This document shows positions 53,066 through 63,077 of a DNA stretch of 64,000 nucleotides, piece after piece. Each line of letters begins with the position of its first letter. Position 1 is the stretch's first letter. Source of the DNA: Ensifer sp. MPMI2T (GTDB taxonomy: Bacteria; Pseudomonadota; Alphaproteobacteria; Rhizobiales; Rhizobiaceae); NCBI RefSeq assembly GCF_004827385.1, contig NZ_SRXN01000017.1, positions 62,001 through 126,000 on the forward strand, given 5' to 3'. A program made the translations under genes and the position numbers. Under the pieces are notes generated by a model. That model ran no database searches and was not told where the DNA came from. It saw only the letters and a list, made by a program, of their open reading frames with translations.

Positions 53066-54913
53066 TCATTGCTTGGCGGCGGCCGACGACCACCAGATGT
53101 CTGGAAAGCCGATCGCATATTTCGGCAGTTCCGCCGGCCGGCCGACCGTATCGCGATAGGCGATATTTGCTGCCTTCGGATAGTAGAGCGGCACGACATA
53201 GTGGTGGGCGAGCAGAACCCGGTCGAGCGCCTTCGTGGCGGCAACGAGCGTCTCGCGGTCCTTGGCGAAGATGACGCGATTGATCAGAGCGTCGACGCCC
53301 GGATCGCTGATGCCGGCATAATTTCTCGAACCCTCCCGCGAGGCCGCTGCCGAACCCCAGAAGTCCTCCTGTTCATTTCCCGGGCTGAGCGTCTGTCCCC
53401 AGACTTCCCAGGTCACGTCGTAATCAAAGGCCCGCTCGCGGTTCGTATACTGCGACGGGTCGACGGTGCGCACGCTTGCCTCGATGCCGATCCGCTTGAG
53501 GTTCTGGGCATAGGGCAGCACCACCCGCTCCAGCATCGGGCTGCTCAAGAGAATCTCGAAGGAAAACGGCCTGCCGGTCGCCGTATTCACCATGCGGTTG
53601 CCTTTGAGCTCGAAGCCGGCCTCCTTCAGGAGCCCGATCGCCTTGCGCAGGTTGTCGCGCGCGTTCTGCGGCGTGCCGCCGACCGGGTTCGCATAGGGCG
53701 TCGTGAAGACCTCGGGCGGAACTTGGTCCTTGACCTCGTTCAGGATTTCCAGCTCGAGGCCTTCCGGCAGGCCGGTGGAGGCCAGTTCCGTCAGGAAGAA
53801 ATAGCTGTTCACGCGCGTGTACTGATTGAAGAAGACGGTGCGGTTCAGCTCCTCGAAGTCGAGAGCATAGTTGAGGGCCTCACGCACGCGTTCGTCATCG
53901 AACGGCTTGCGGCGCATGTTCGGCACCAGCGCCTGCATCACGCCGGTCGCCCTGAACGGCACCTCCTCGCGCTTTATGTGTCCTTCCTTGACGGCGGGAA
54001 AGTCATAACCGGTCGCCCACCGGCGCGCCTGGGTCTCGCGCCAGAAATCGATATCACCGGCCCGGAAGGCCTCGAACTCGACGCCGCTGTCGCCGAAGAA
54101 GGTATAGGTGATGGAACCGAAATTGTTCTGCCCAACATTGACGTTGAGGTTTGCGCCCCAATAGTCGTCCCTGCGCTCGTAACGAATCGTCGATCCGGCC
54201 GAAAACGAGGCGATTCGATAGGGGCCCGAGCCGATCACCGGCTCCAGCGTCGTGCGAGTTATGTCGCGCGGCTTTCCGTCCGGGCCGGGCGCTTCCCACC
54301 AGTGCTTCGCGACAATCAGGATCTGGCCAAGGATGTGCGGCAGCTCGCGATTGTTCTTCTCGTCGAAGCGGAACGTGACTTCATGCTCGCCGGTCTTCTC
54401 CGCTCCGACGACATGCTTGTAATAACTCTGGTAAAGCGGATTGAGCTCCTTGCCCTTCTCGAAGCTGAAGATGACGTCTTCCGGGGTCACCGGTTTGCCG
54501 TCCGACCACTTCGCTTCCTTCCTCAGGCGGAATGTGGCGGACGAGATGTCGTCCGGGAACGAAACGCTTTCGGCAAGCAGACCATAGGCCGTTGATATTT
54601 CGTCATCTGCCGGCTTCATCAGCGTGTCGAAAACGAGTGCCAGCCCCACGGCCGCCTCACCCTTTTCGAGGAGCGGATTGAACGTGTCGAAGGTCCCCGT
54701 CTGCGAGAGCCGGACGTCGCCGCCTTTCGGGGCGTCGGGGTTCACATAGTCGAAGCGTTCGAAACCCGGTGGATATTTAAGCTCGCCGACCAGCGAAAGA
54801 CCATGGTGCCAGGTGGGCTGTTCCTGGGCGTGCGCGCCGAGCGGTAAGAACAGAGGTATTGTCAGAAGTGCGGTCGCCAGTCTCGTCTTCACAATACCGC
54901 TCAAATCCAGCAT
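53066..54913 (-). CDS. yejA: Peptide ABC transporter, periplasmic binding protein
   Basis: 615-aa family-5 extracellular solute-binding protein with a signal peptide (cleavage in AHAQEQ). GLLAESVSFPDDISSATF and FRLRKEAKWSDGKPVTPEDV are the family signature. It is the first gene of the yej operon and delivers oligopeptides to YejBEF. In this genus the system is linked to entry of antimicrobial peptides. Confidence 0.94.
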   Translation of the reverse strand: MLDLSGIVKTRLATALLTIPLFLPLGAHAQEQPTWHHGLSLVGELKYPPGFERFDYVNPDAPKGGDVRLSQTGTFDTFNPLLEKGEAAVGLALVFDTLMKPADDEISTAYGLLAESVSFPDDISSATFRLRKEAKWSDGKPVTPEDVIFSFEKGKELNPLYQSYYKHVVGAEKTGEHEVTFRFDEKNNRELPHILGQILIVAKHWWEAPGPDGKPRDITRTTLEPVIGSGPYRIASFSAGSTIRYERRDDYWGANLNVNVGQNNFGSITYTFFGDSGVEFEAFRAGDIDFWRETQARRWATGYDFPAVKEGHIKREEVPFRATGVMQALVPNMRRKPFDDERVREALNYALDFEELNRTVFFNQYTRVNSYFFLTELASTGLPEGLELEILNEVKDQVPPEVFTTPYANPVGGTPQNARDNLRKAIGLLKEAGFELKGNRMVNTATGRPFSFEILLSSPMLERVVLPYAQNLKRIGIEASVRTVDPSQYTNRERAFDYDVTWEVWGQTLSPGNEQEDFWGSAAASREGSRNYAGISDPGVDALINRVIFAKDRETLVAATKALDRVLLAHHYVVPLYYPKAANIAYRDTVGRPAELPKYAIGFPDIWWSSAAAKQ

Positions 54914-55059
54914 CCAGTTGCTTCCCCTTATCGTTCGATAATCTTTCGAACCAGAATAGGCGAAATCTGGGCAATTGACAGGACTTGCCCAAAATCAGGC
55001 GAAATTTTTGAGTCACATCCGGGTGAGTCGCTACCGCATGATTCCTTAATTCGGGATCG
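54914..55059. promoter_or_regulatory. yejA upstream region
   Basis: Part of the 302-nt gap between the divergent yejA and mepA genes. AT-rich around 54950-55050, suiting a yejA promoter on the minus strand. No clear operator was recognised; the rest of the gap holds a short palindromic repeat. Confidence 0.35.
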
Positions 55060-55132
55060 ATTTAGGGACAAAAATCATGCAGCAATTCAAAGCGCACAGC
55101 GATCTTTGCGCGTCGGACGCGCGGCGCTGTAG
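55060..55132. repeat. Short palindromic repeat of the ACGCGCGGCGCTGTAG family, copy 1
   Basis: Contains GCAGCAATTCAAAG, ACAGCG, TTTGCGCGTC and GACGCGCGGCGCTGTAG, in the same order as the copy at 56316. GCGCGTC/GACGCGC forms a hairpin, and ACAGCG pairs with CGCTGT. It lies upstream of mepA. Confidence 0.7.
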
Positions 55133-55215
55133 CCTCGGGCAAGTGCGGTGATTCGGGATAGGGGTGAAGGCAGACCGCGTGGGATACCGGCGCTGCCGCC
55201 AATCGGGGGACTGGA

Positions 55216-56283
55216 ATGGGACTTGAAATAGCGGCTGCCGTTCGACGCTGCGGTTCGGCAATGCTGGCCTTTATCGTGGGGGCGAGCCTTCTGGCAACCG
55301 AAGCCGCTTCGGCTGACGGAACGCCTGCGAAGGAACTCTTTGGTGCCAAGGCGTTGCCGGCGGCGATGGCTCCTTCGTCCTACGGTTTCTATGCGAAGGG
55401 TTGCCTGGCGGGCGGCGTCGCGATCCCGACGGACGGGCCGACCTGGCAGGCAATGCGCCTGTCGCGCAATCGACGCTGGGGCCACCCGGAAATGATCGCG
55501 CTGGTCGAGCGCTTCTCGCAGGACGCGGCCGAGAAAATCGGCTGGCCGGGCCTCTTGCTTGGCGACATATCGCAGCCACGAGGCGGCCCGATGACCTCTG
55601 GTCACGCATCGCACCAGATCGGCCTCGACGCCGACATCTGGCTGACGCCGATGCCGCAGAGGACGCTGAGCTACGAGGAGCGCGAATCGATTTCCGCGAC
55701 CTCGATGCTGCAGAAGAACAAGTTCCTGACCGTCGATCCGTCCATATGGACACCCACTCACGCGCGGCTGATCATGATGGCGGCAAGCTACCCCCAGGTG
55801 GAGCGCGTCTTCGTCAATCCGGCGATCAAGAAAAAGCTCTGCGACACCTGGAAGGGCGACCGCTCGGCGCTCGGCAAGGTCCGGCCGATCTATGGCCACG
55901 ACTATCATTTCCACATTCGGATCAAGTGCCCCGAGGGGTCGGTCGGCTGCAAGGGTCAGGCGCGTGTTCCGGCGGGTGACGGCTGCGACAAGTCGCTCGC
56001 CTGGTGGTTCACCGACACGCCATGGGCGAAGCCGAAGAAGAAGCCGGAAAAGCCCGTGAAGCCGAAATTTGCAAAGCTTTCGGATCTGCCGAAGGCTTGC
56101 GCGCTGGTGCTCGACGGTCCGGCGCCGACTTCCGAGCAGGAAGCGACTTACGGCACGGCCTATCGCCCCGCAACCGCCGTTCCCGCCGCCGCGACAAGCA
56201 TCGAAGCAGTCATCGGCGCCGCCGCGGCCGCGGCGCCATTGGAAAACATTCCGGTTCCGCTGCCACGCCCAACACTGCAATAG
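55216..56283 (+). CDS. mepA: Penicillin-insensitive murein endopeptidase
   Basis: 355 aa with a signal peptide (ends near ASA-DG). MepA metal residues appear in SGHASHQIGLDADIW and GHDYHFHIRI. It cuts peptide cross-links in peptidoglycan in the periplasm. The C-terminal 80 residues are proline- and alanine-rich and extend beyond the usual 270-aa enzyme. It is flanked on both sides by the same palindromic repeat family. Confidence 0.93.
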   Translation: MGLEIAAAVRRCGSAMLAFIVGASLLATEAASADGTPAKELFGAKALPAAMAPSSYGFYAKGCLAGGVAIPTDGPTWQAMRLSRNRRWGHPEMIALVERFSQDAAEKIGWPGLLLGDISQPRGGPMTSGHASHQIGLDADIWLTPMPQRTLSYEERESISATSMLQKNKFLTVDPSIWTPTHARLIMMAASYPQVERVFVNPAIKKKLCDTWKGDRSALGKVRPIYGHDYHFHIRIKCPEGSVGCKGQARVPAGDGCDKSLAWWFTDTPWAKPKKKPEKPVKPKFAKLSDLPKACALVLDGPAPTSEQEATYGTAYRPATAVPAAATSIEAVIGAAAAAAPLENIPVPLPRPTLQ

Positions 56284-56315
56284 CCGTTACTACATGTCGC
56301 CTTTAATCGTAGCCG

Positions 56316-56396
56316 ATTAAAGGACAAGAACACGCAGCAATTCAAAGTGCTACAGCGTCCTTTGCGCGTCTGAAAAGACGCGCGGCGCTGTAGTAC
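56316..56396. repeat. Short palindromic repeat of the ACGCGCGGCGCTGTAG family, copy 2
   Basis: CGCAGCAATTCAAAG, GCTACAGCG, GCGCGTCTGAAAAGACGCGC and GGCGCTGTAGTAC build two nested hairpins. It follows mepA. A partial third copy seems to begin at the right edge of the window (63981). Confidence 0.75.
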
Positions 56397-56506
56397 GGGA
56401 CGCGCCTTCAATGGGCCAGCAAAACGATCCGCTGGCCCTGCCTTTCCAATTGAGCGGTGCTCATGTATAGGGCTTTCAAATCGATTTAAAACACTGGAGA
56501 GGCAGC

Positions 56507-56887
56507 ATGGCCGATCGGAAATGTCTTGCCCTGATTGCCCACGATCAGAAGAAGGATGATCTCGCCGCCTTTGCCAAGGCAAACGAGGCAGTGCTGTCCA
56601 AGTGGAAGATCGTCGCCACCGGCACCACCGGCGGCCGCGTTCTCGAAGCGTGTCCCGGGCTCGATATCACGCGCCTCAAAAGCGGACCGCTCGGCGGCGA
56701 CCAGCAGATCGGCGCGATGATTGCCACCGGCGAAGTGGATTTCCTCATCTTTTTCGTCGATCCGCTGACGGCCATGCCGCATGATGTCGACGTCAAGGCG
56801 CTGATGCGCCTGGCGATCGTCTACGACATCCCGATGGCGCTCAACCGCGCAACCGCGGAAGAGTTGATCGCCTTCCGGCGCAACTGA
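56507..56887 (+). CDS. mgsA: Methylglyoxal synthase
   Basis: 126 aa, the usual small size. GTTGG and [12 protein letters not shown] hold the phosphate and catalytic aspartates. It turns dihydroxyacetone phosphate into methylglyoxal, a bypass when phosphosugars build up. It lies 43 nt before glucokinase, which fits sugar-phosphate control. Confidence 0.95.
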   Translation: MADRKCLALIAHDQKKDDLAAFAKANEAVLSKWKIVATGTTGGRVLEACPGLDITRLKSGPLGGDQQIGAMIATGEVDFLIFFVDPLTAMPHDVDVKALMRLAIVYDIPMALNRATAEELIAFRRN

Positions 56888-56930
56888 TACACAGTCGAGA
56901 TCCCACACCGCGATCAGAACGGATTTTCCA

Positions 56931-57950
56931 ATGCTCAATGCGAGTGACCACGGCTTTCCCTTTCCGATATTGATCGGCGACATCGGTGGAACGAATGCTC
57001 GCTTCGCGCTGCTGATCGATACCTATGCCGAACCGAAGCAACTGCCGCCGATCAAGACGGGCGATTTCGCGACGATCGAGGAGGCGATGCAGAAGAGCAT
57101 CCTCGACAAGACGTCCGTTCAGCCGCGCTCGGCGATTTTGGCGGTCGCAGGCCCGATCAAGGGGGACGAGATCCCGCTGACGAATGCCGGCTGGGTGATT
57201 CGGCCGAAGGACATGTTGGCGAGCCTTGGTCTCGCCGACGTGCTGGTCATCAACGATTTCGAGGCGCAGGCGCTTGCGGTCGCGACGCCGGCCGACGAGG
57301 ACCTCGTCCAGATCGGCGGCGGTGGCGTCCGTCCGTCGACGTCGCGCGTCGTGCTCGGTCCCGGAACGGGGCTTGGCGTCGCCGGTCTGGTTTACGCGCA
57401 GCACACCTGGATCCCCGTGCCCGGCGAGGGCGGCCACGTCGATATCGGTCCGCGCACCGAGCGCGATTTCCAGATCTGGCCGTTCCTGGAGCCGATCGAG
57501 GGCCGCATGGCCGGCGAGCAGATTCTATGCGGCCGTGGCATCATGAACCTTTACCGGGCGGTCTGCGCGGCCAATGGCGAGGAGCCGGTGCTCGCCGATC
57601 AGGCGGCGGTGACGACCAGCGCGCTTTCCGGCTCGGATCCGGCGGCAGGGGAAACGGTGTCGCTCTTCACCACCTATCTTGGTCGCGTCGCTGGCGACAT
57701 GGCGCTGATCTTCATGGCCCGTGGCGGCGTGTTCCTGGCTGGCGGCATCTCGCAGAAAATATTGCCGGCTTTGATGCGGCCGGAATTCCGCGCGGCCTTC
57801 GAGGACAAGGCGCCGCATTCGGCGCTGATGCGAACCATTCCGACGTTCGCGGTCGTCCATCCGATGGCGGCACTTTCCGGTCTTGCCGCCTTCGCGCGCA
57901 CGCCGAGAGACTTTGGTGTTGCAATGGAGGGACGGCGCTGGAGAAGCTGA
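56931..57950 (+). CDS. glk: Glucokinase
   Basis: 339 aa. [13 protein letters not shown] is the phosphate-1 loop, [10 protein letters not shown] holds the catalytic Asp, and [10 protein letters not shown] is phosphate-2 of the proteobacterial Glk family. It phosphorylates glucose at C6 for the Entner-Doudoroff pathway used by rhizobia. Follows mgsA on the same strand. Confidence 0.95.
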   Translation: MLNASDHGFPFPILIGDIGGTNARFALLIDTYAEPKQLPPIKTGDFATIEEAMQKSILDKTSVQPRSAILAVAGPIKGDEIPLTNAGWVIRPKDMLASLGLADVLVINDFEAQALAVATPADEDLVQIGGGGVRPSTSRVVLGPGTGLGVAGLVYAQHTWIPVPGEGGHVDIGPRTERDFQIWPFLEPIEGRMAGEQILCGRGIMNLYRAVCAANGEEPVLADQAAVTTSALSGSDPAAGETVSLFTTYLGRVAGDMALIFMARGGVFLAGGISQKILPALMRPEFRAAFEDKAPHSALMRTIPTFAVVHPMAALSGLAAFARTPRDFGVAMEGRRWRS

Positions 57951-58062
57951 CCGGCCGGATGTTCGCAAGGACTCGCCAAAACGGCATCAAGGCACTATAG
58001 AGCCCCGGACGGGCGATGCCGGTACACGGAACGCCACAGCAAGCTCAGGGAAGACGGGCTTT

Positions 58063-59868
58063 TTGGACGCCAAGAACAGAAAACAGCACGCAGTCGATTC
58101 CGACACGATTACCGGAATCCTGAGGCGCGTCATTGCCGAAAACGGCCGCGACCACATCCGGGGGTATGCCTTTGCCATCGCCTGCCTGGTGGTCGTGGCG
58201 GCGACGACCGGCTTCACGGCCTGGATCATGGAAAGCGTGATCAACGAGGCCTTCGCCAACAGGCGCGCTGATATCGTGCTGTGGATCTGCGCCGGAATCT
58301 TCGCGGCCTTCGTCCTGCGGGGGCTTGCGACCTACGGGCAGGCGGTCGCGCTCTCGAAGATCGGCAACAATATCGTCGCCCGCTATCAGCGCCGGCTTTA
58401 CGCCCATCTGATGGCGCTCAGCGTCGGCTATTTCCATGATATGCGCTCGGCGCAGCTTGCCGCCAAGATCAGCCAGAATGTCAGCGGCATCCGCGACGTG
58501 CTCAACATGACGGTGACGTCGATCGCCCGCGACTTTCTGACCCTTATAGGGCTCATTGGCGTCATGTTCAGCAAGGACTGGCTGCTCTCGCTCATCGTCT
58601 TCTTCGTCGCGCCGCCGCTGCTTCTCGGTCTGCGTTATGTCTCGAAGCGCTTGCGCCTGGCGACGCGCGAGGCTGTCGAGGTCAACAGCCGCGTGCTCGG
58701 CGCCATGCAGGAAACGATCCAGGGCATTACCATCGTCAAGGCGTTCACGATGGAAAACGAATTGCGCCGCAAGGTCGAGACCATCATCGACCGGGCGGAA
58801 AACCGGGCAAACCGGATCGCGCGGCTCAGCGAACGCACCGCGCCGATGACGGAAACCTTCGCCGGCCTGGCGATATCGTCGGTGCTCGCTTACTCGGCTT
58901 TCCGCACGATCTACAGCAACGTTCCGCCGGGCGCGTTCTTCGCCTTCGTTACCGCGCTCTTGATGGCCTACGACCCGGCACGGCGTCTCGCGCGCCTGCA
59001 GGTGTCGCTGGAGCGCGCGGCCGTCAACGCGCGCATGATCTACGAGATTCTCGACACGGTGCCGCATCAACGCGACCGTCCCGGTGCAACCGAAATCAAA
59101 TTCGGCGAAGCGACGATCGAACTGCGTGACGTGCGCTTCGCCTACGGCAGCGGCGACGAGATCCTGAAGGGGGTCAGCTTCCGCGCCGAGGGAGGCAAGA
59201 CGACGGCGCTTGTCGGCCCTTCGGGTGCCGGAAAGTCGACCATCATCAGCCTTATCCCGCGCTTCTACGACCCCAAGTCGGGGCAGATCCTCATCGATGG
59301 GCAGGATATCGCCGGGGTCACCAAGCAGTCGCTGCGCAACGGACTTGCCTATGTCTCGCAGCAACCGTACCTCTTCGAAGGCTCGATCCGCGACAATATT
59401 CGCTATGGTCGGCCGGACGCCACGGACGTGGAAATCGAGGCGGCGGCGCGGCTCGCCTACGCCCATGATTTCATCCTGGCGCAGCCGCAGGGCTACGATA
59501 CGCCGGTCGGCGAGAACGGCGTGACACTGTCGGGCGGCCAGCGCCAGCGGCTGTCGATTGCCCGCGCACTCGTACGCAATGCGCCGATTCTCCTTCTCGA
59601 CGAGGCGACCTCCGCCCTCGACACGGAGTCCGAGGCCGCGGTGCAGAAGGCGCTTGATCGGGCGATGAGCGGACGCACGGTTATCGTCATCGCTCACCGG
59701 CTTTCAACCGTCGTCAACGCCGATAAAATCATCGTCATGAAGGACGGCGGCGTCGTCGAGGAGGGCACGCATGAGGAGCTTGCACAGCGTCCGGACGGTC
59801 TCTACGCTCGGCTGCACAATCTTCAGGGCAGCGCCTCGGACCTGACGGCGGAAGACGCAATCCTATAA
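58063..59868 (+). CDS. ABC exporter (MsbA/lipid or multidrug type)
   Basis: 601 aa. Six-span membrane domain followed by an ABC ATPase with Walker [10 protein letters not shown], signature LSGGQRQR and Walker [13 protein letters not shown]. The best start is TTG 58063; no ATG is near, and upstream codons overlap glk. It is similar in build to MsbA (half-transporter that works as a dimer). The substrate, lipid A or another lipid or drug, cannot be set by sequence. It is 20 nt before dapB. Confidence 0.87.
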   Translation: MDAKNRKQHAVDSDTITGILRRVIAENGRDHIRGYAFAIACLVVVAATTGFTAWIMESVINEAFANRRADIVLWICAGIFAAFVLRGLATYGQAVALSKIGNNIVARYQRRLYAHLMALSVGYFHDMRSAQLAAKISQNVSGIRDVLNMTVTSIARDFLTLIGLIGVMFSKDWLLSLIVFFVAPPLLLGLRYVSKRLRLATREAVEVNSRVLGAMQETIQGITIVKAFTMENELRRKVETIIDRAENRANRIARLSERTAPMTETFAGLAISSVLAYSAFRTIYSNVPPGAFFAFVTALLMAYDPARRLARLQVSLERAAVNARMIYEILDTVPHQRDRPGATEIKFGEATIELRDVRFAYGSGDEILKGVSFRAEGGKTTALVGPSGAGKSTIISLIPRFYDPKSGQILIDGQDIAGVTKQSLRNGLAYVSQQPYLFEGSIRDNIRYGRPDATDVEIEAAARLAYAHDFILAQPQGYDTPVGENGVTLSGGQRQRLSIARALVRNAPILLLDEATSALDTESEAAVQKALDRAMSGRTVIVIAHRLSTVVNADKIIVMKDGGVVEEGTHEELAQRPDGLYARLHNLQGSASDLTAEDAIL

Positions 59869-59887
59869 CAGCCAAGGGAATTCGACG

Positions 59888-60706
59888 ATGAGCGAAACGG
59901 ATATGAAGCTCGTGGTGGTCGGCGCGGCCGGCCGGATGGGCCAGACGCTGATCCGGATCGTTCATGGCATGGCGGGCGTCAGCCTTCACGCCGCAGTGGA
60001 GCGGCCGGGCTCGCCGTTCCTTGACCGTGACGCCGGCGAGCTTGCCGGGCTCGGGCCGATCGGTGTCGCCATTACCGACAAGCCGCTCGAGGCCTTCGTC
60101 GAGGCGGAAGGCGTTCTCGATTTCACATCGCCGGCGGGCACGGTCGAATTCGCCGGGCTGGCCGCGCAGGCACGCATCGTCCACGTCATCGGCACGACCG
60201 GCTGCTCGGCGGACGACGAGGCGAAGATCCGCGCAGCGGCGCGGCATGCGCGCGTCATCAAGTCGGGCAATATGAGCCTGGGCGTCAATCTTCTCGGCGT
60301 GCTGGTGCAGCAGGCGGCGCGCGCGCTTAAAGCGGCGGACTGGGACATCGAAATTCTGGAAATGCACCACAAGCACAAGGTCGACGCCCCGTCGGGCACG
60401 GCGCTCCTGCTTGGAGAGGCGGCAGCCAAGGGCCGCGGCGTCGCGCTTGCAGATCATTCCGTCCGGGTCAGGGACGGCCACACGGGAGCACGCCCGGAAG
60501 GGGCGATCGGTTTTGCCACTTTGCGCGGCGGCTCCGTCGTCGGCGAACATTCCGTCATTCTCGCGGGCGAGGGTGAGCAGGTTATTCTTTCCCACAGCGC
60601 CACGGATCGCTCGATCTTCGCGCGCGGCGCGGTCACGGCCGCCCTTTGGGGTCGCAACCAGAAGCCCGGCTTCTATTCCATGCTCGATGTTCTCGGGCTC
60701 AACTGA
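59888..60706 (+). CDS. dapB: 4-hydroxy-tetrahydrodipicolinate reductase
   Basis: 272 aa. [15 protein letters not shown] is the NAD(P) loop. The DapB signature is [16 protein letters not shown] with catalytic His and Lys. It makes tetrahydrodipicolinate for lysine and for the meso-DAP of peptidoglycan. It is followed by gpmA at 27 nt; this pair is conserved in rhizobia. Confidence 0.95.
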   Translation: MSETDMKLVVVGAAGRMGQTLIRIVHGMAGVSLHAAVERPGSPFLDRDAGELAGLGPIGVAITDKPLEAFVEAEGVLDFTSPAGTVEFAGLAAQARIVHVIGTTGCSADDEAKIRAAARHARVIKSGNMSLGVNLLGVLVQQAARALKAADWDIEILEMHHKHKVDAPSGTALLLGEAAAKGRGVALADHSVRVRDGHTGARPEGAIGFATLRGGSVVGEHSVILAGEGEQVILSHSATDRSIFARGAVTAALWGRNQKPGFYSMLDVLGLN

Positions 60707-60733
60707 CACTCAAATCTTTCAAGAGGAAATGAA

Positions 60734-61369
60734 ATGAGCGGCACCCTCGTCCTCGTTCGGCATGGCCAGAGCGATTGGAACCTGAAGAACTTGTTCACCG
60801 GCTGGCGTGATCCGGACCTGACAGAGCTCGGCGTCGAGGAAGCGAAAGCGGGCGGCAAGGCGCTCGCCGACTACGGCATCAAGTTCGACATCGCCTTCAC
60901 TTCTTCCCTTATTCGCGCCCAGCGCACCTGCCAGTTCGTGCTCGACGCTGTCGGCCAGTCCTCGCTTGAAACCATTCGCGACCAGGCGCTGAACGAGCGC
61001 GACTACGGCGATCTGTCCGGCCTCAACAAGGACGACGCGCGTGCCAAATGGGGCGAGGAGCAAGTGCATATCTGGCGCCGCTCCTACGACGTCCCGCCGC
61101 CGGGCGGCGAGAGCCTGCGCGACACCGGCGCGCGCGTCTGGCCCTACTATCTTACCGATATCCTGCCGCGTGTTCTTTCGGGCCAGAAGGTACTGATCGC
61201 CGCCCATGGCAACTCGCTGCGCTCGCTCGTCATGGTTCTCGACAAGTTGACCAAGGAACAGATCCTGAAGCTCAACCTCGCGACCGGGGTGCCGATGGTC
61301 TACAAGCTGAACGCGGATTCAACGGTTGCGTCCAAGGAAGTGCTGGGCGACATGTCCGGCGCGCATTGA
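60734..61369 (+). CDS. gpmA: 2,3-bisphosphoglycerate-dependent phosphoglycerate mutase
   Basis: 211 aa. [10 protein letters not shown] carries the phosphohistidine, and AHGNSLR the second histidine. [12 protein letters not shown] contains a catalytic Glu. It interconverts 2- and 3-phosphoglycerate. It is shorter than the 250-aa E. coli enzyme but fits the alphaproteobacterial form. Confidence 0.95.
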   Translation: MSGTLVLVRHGQSDWNLKNLFTGWRDPDLTELGVEEAKAGGKALADYGIKFDIAFTSSLIRAQRTCQFVLDAVGQSSLETIRDQALNERDYGDLSGLNKDDARAKWGEEQVHIWRRSYDVPPPGGESLRDTGARVWPYYLTDILPRVLSGQKVLIAAHGNSLRSLVMVLDKLTKEQILKLNLATGVPMVYKLNADSTVASKEVLGDMSGAH

Positions 61370-61393
61370 CTTTGGCGCACTGAGACGAGGCGA

Positions 61394-61520
61394 TTTTGCC
61401 CCTCACCCTAGCCCTCTCCCCGCATGCACCCCGCATGCGGGGAGAGGGGACTGAGACGAGGCCGCGAGTCTCCTTCGCCCGGCGTGCGGGGAGAAGGTGC
61501 CGGCACGCGGATGAGGGGCG
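61394..61520. repeat. RIME-like intergenic mosaic element, copy D (two palindromes)
   Basis: The longest copy. CCCTCTCCCCGCATGC pairs with GCATGCGGGGAGAGGGG, then a second part with CTTCGCCCGGCGTGCGGGG and AGAAGGTGCCGGCACGCGG-ATGAGGGG matches copies A-C. It lies between gpmA and the converging Ogt gene, and may also stop transcription. Confidence 0.8.
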
Positions 61521-61572
61521 ACCCGCGGGCGGATAGGCATGCGGATACGGCCGCTGGCATCCTTTTATGAGG

Positions 61573-62445
61573 TCACGCCTTGCCCGCTTCCCAGCCGAGG
61601 ATCGCGCGCTTGCGCGTCAGGCCCCAGTGGTAGCCAGTAAGGTCTCCGCTCTTGCCGAGCGCACGGTGGCAGGGCACGACGAAGGAAATCGGGTTGCGTC
61701 CGACGGCCGCGCCGACGGCGCGCGACGCGGTCGGTTGGCCGATCTCGTCGGCGATCTTCGAATAGGTGGTCGCTTTCCCAAGCGGGATGTTCAAGAGCGC
61801 CTGCCATACCCGGATCTGGAAATCCGAGCCGATGAGAAAGATTTGCAACGGCTCCTCCGCGCACCAGCGCTCCGGATTGAAGATACGGGCGGCATAGCCC
61901 GCCGTTGCCGCACTGTCCTCGACATAGCTCGCCTTCGGCCATCGCCGGGCCATGTCGTCGAAACTCGAGCGCTCCTCGCCGGAATCGGCAAAGGCAAGCC
62001 CGGCAAGACCGCGCTCTGTGACCATGACGAGCGCGGTTCCGAAGGGCGAGGGATGGAAGCCGTAGCGAATGGTCAACCCGGCGCCGCGCGCCTTCCATTC
62101 GCCGGGCGACATTGCCTCGTGTGTGACGAAGAGGTCGTGCAAACGGCTGGGACCGGACAGGCCCACTTCGATGCTGGTCTCCAGCAACGGCATGTCCTCC
62201 TGCCGCAGCAGCCGTTTGGCGTGATCGAGCGTCACCGCCTGGAGAAAGGCCTTGGGCGACAGTCCCGCCCAGCGGGTGAAGGTTTTTTGCAATTGCGTCG
62301 GCGACTGGCCGAGGCGTCGGGCGACGGTTTCAAGCGATGGCTGATCGCGGTAATCCTCCGTCAGCATCTCGATCACGCGGCTGACCGCATCGTAATCGGT
62401 GCCTTCGGGAGTGATGTCGGTCGGAATGGATGTAACAACGTTCAT
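61573..62445 (-). CDS. AraC-type HTH fused to O6-methylguanine-DNA methyltransferase
   Basis: 290 aa. An N-terminal AraC-like helix-turn-helix pair (about 20-118) is joined to an Ogt/MGMT domain with the acceptor Cys259 in PCHR. The Ada N-terminal zinc domain, which senses methylphosphotriesters, is absent. It repairs O6-methylguanine by suicide transfer, and the HTH half may regulate repair genes or only aid DNA binding. Named Ada-like in many genomes. Confidence 0.88.
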   Translation of the reverse strand: MNVVTSIPTDITPEGTDYDAVSRVIEMLTEDYRDQPSLETVARRLGQSPTQLQKTFTRWAGLSPKAFLQAVTLDHAKRLLRQEDMPLLETSIEVGLSGPSRLHDLFVTHEAMSPGEWKARGAGLTIRYGFHPSPFGTALVMVTERGLAGLAFADSGEERSSFDDMARRWPKASYVEDSAATAGYAARIFNPERWCAEEPLQIFLIGSDFQIRVWQALLNIPLGKATTYSKIADEIGQPTASRAVGAAVGRNPISFVVPCHRALGKSGDLTGYHWGLTRKRAILGWEAGKA

Positions 62446-62557
62446 GATCGCCTCCTGTCAGCCTACAGGTAATCCTGTGGCGAGCGGATAACCACCCGAT
62501 TCTTGTGCGCGTCGGTACAGAGCAACTCCAGGAAGAGCCCGCAATTGCGTCTCAACG

Positions 62558-63055
62558 TCAGCGCCGCCGGGCGGTCGCGAGCGCACGGGCAAAGGCCAGC
62601 GCGAAAGTTTCGCGGTCGTCACGATTGAGGAAGGAGCCGATGTCGGTCTGGCGGCCGCCGCCGACGATCCACATCGAGACGATGCCGATCTCCTGGTGCC
62701 GCTTGATGCTGAATCGCGCCCAAAAGGGGTTGAAGCGATGCTCGGTCATTCTCCCCGATGGGGTGAATTTCTTGACCGACACGTCGGTCCGCGAAACGCT
62801 GACTTCTTCCCGGGCGCGGGCGGAACGATAGTTGAGCCAGAAGGCGCCGAAGAGCAGGACGAAGTCCAGACCGAAAAAGAAGACGATCGGCCATGCACCG
62901 ATGACCAGGAACACGAATATGTGCATGAGGCTCATCGCGCCCGCGACCATCAGAAGGACCTTGAAACCGTTAAGGCCGAGCGAACGATAGGGGGTAAGCT
63001 CGGCCGCGAAGATCGGCTGGTCATTGATGGAGGTCTCGGCGTTGCCTTCGGTCAT
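62558..63055 (-). CDS. DUF2244 membrane protein
   Basis: 165 aa. Two adjacent membrane spans (about 33-55 and 58-78) and a soluble tail with RTDVSVKKFTPSG fit the DUF2244 family of proteobacteria. No function is known. It is divergent from nth with a 22-nt gap between the two start codons. Confidence 0.8.
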   Translation of the reverse strand: MTEGNAETSINDQPIFAAELTPYRSLGLNGFKVLLMVAGAMSLMHIFVFLVIGAWPIVFFFGLDFVLLFGAFWLNYRSARAREEVSVSRTDVSVKKFTPSGRMTEHRFNPFWARFSIKRHQEIGIVSMWIVGGGRQTDIGSFLNRDDRETFALAFARALATARRR

Positions 63056-63077
63056 AACCAATGACTATAGATGCAGC

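Noticed and set aside
53015-54595. 526-codon plus-strand frame over yejA
   Set aside because: Shadow of the solute-binding protein gene.
58045-59697. 550-codon minus-strand frame over the ABC exporter
   Set aside because: Shadow; the plus strand carries Walker A, signature and Walker B motifs.
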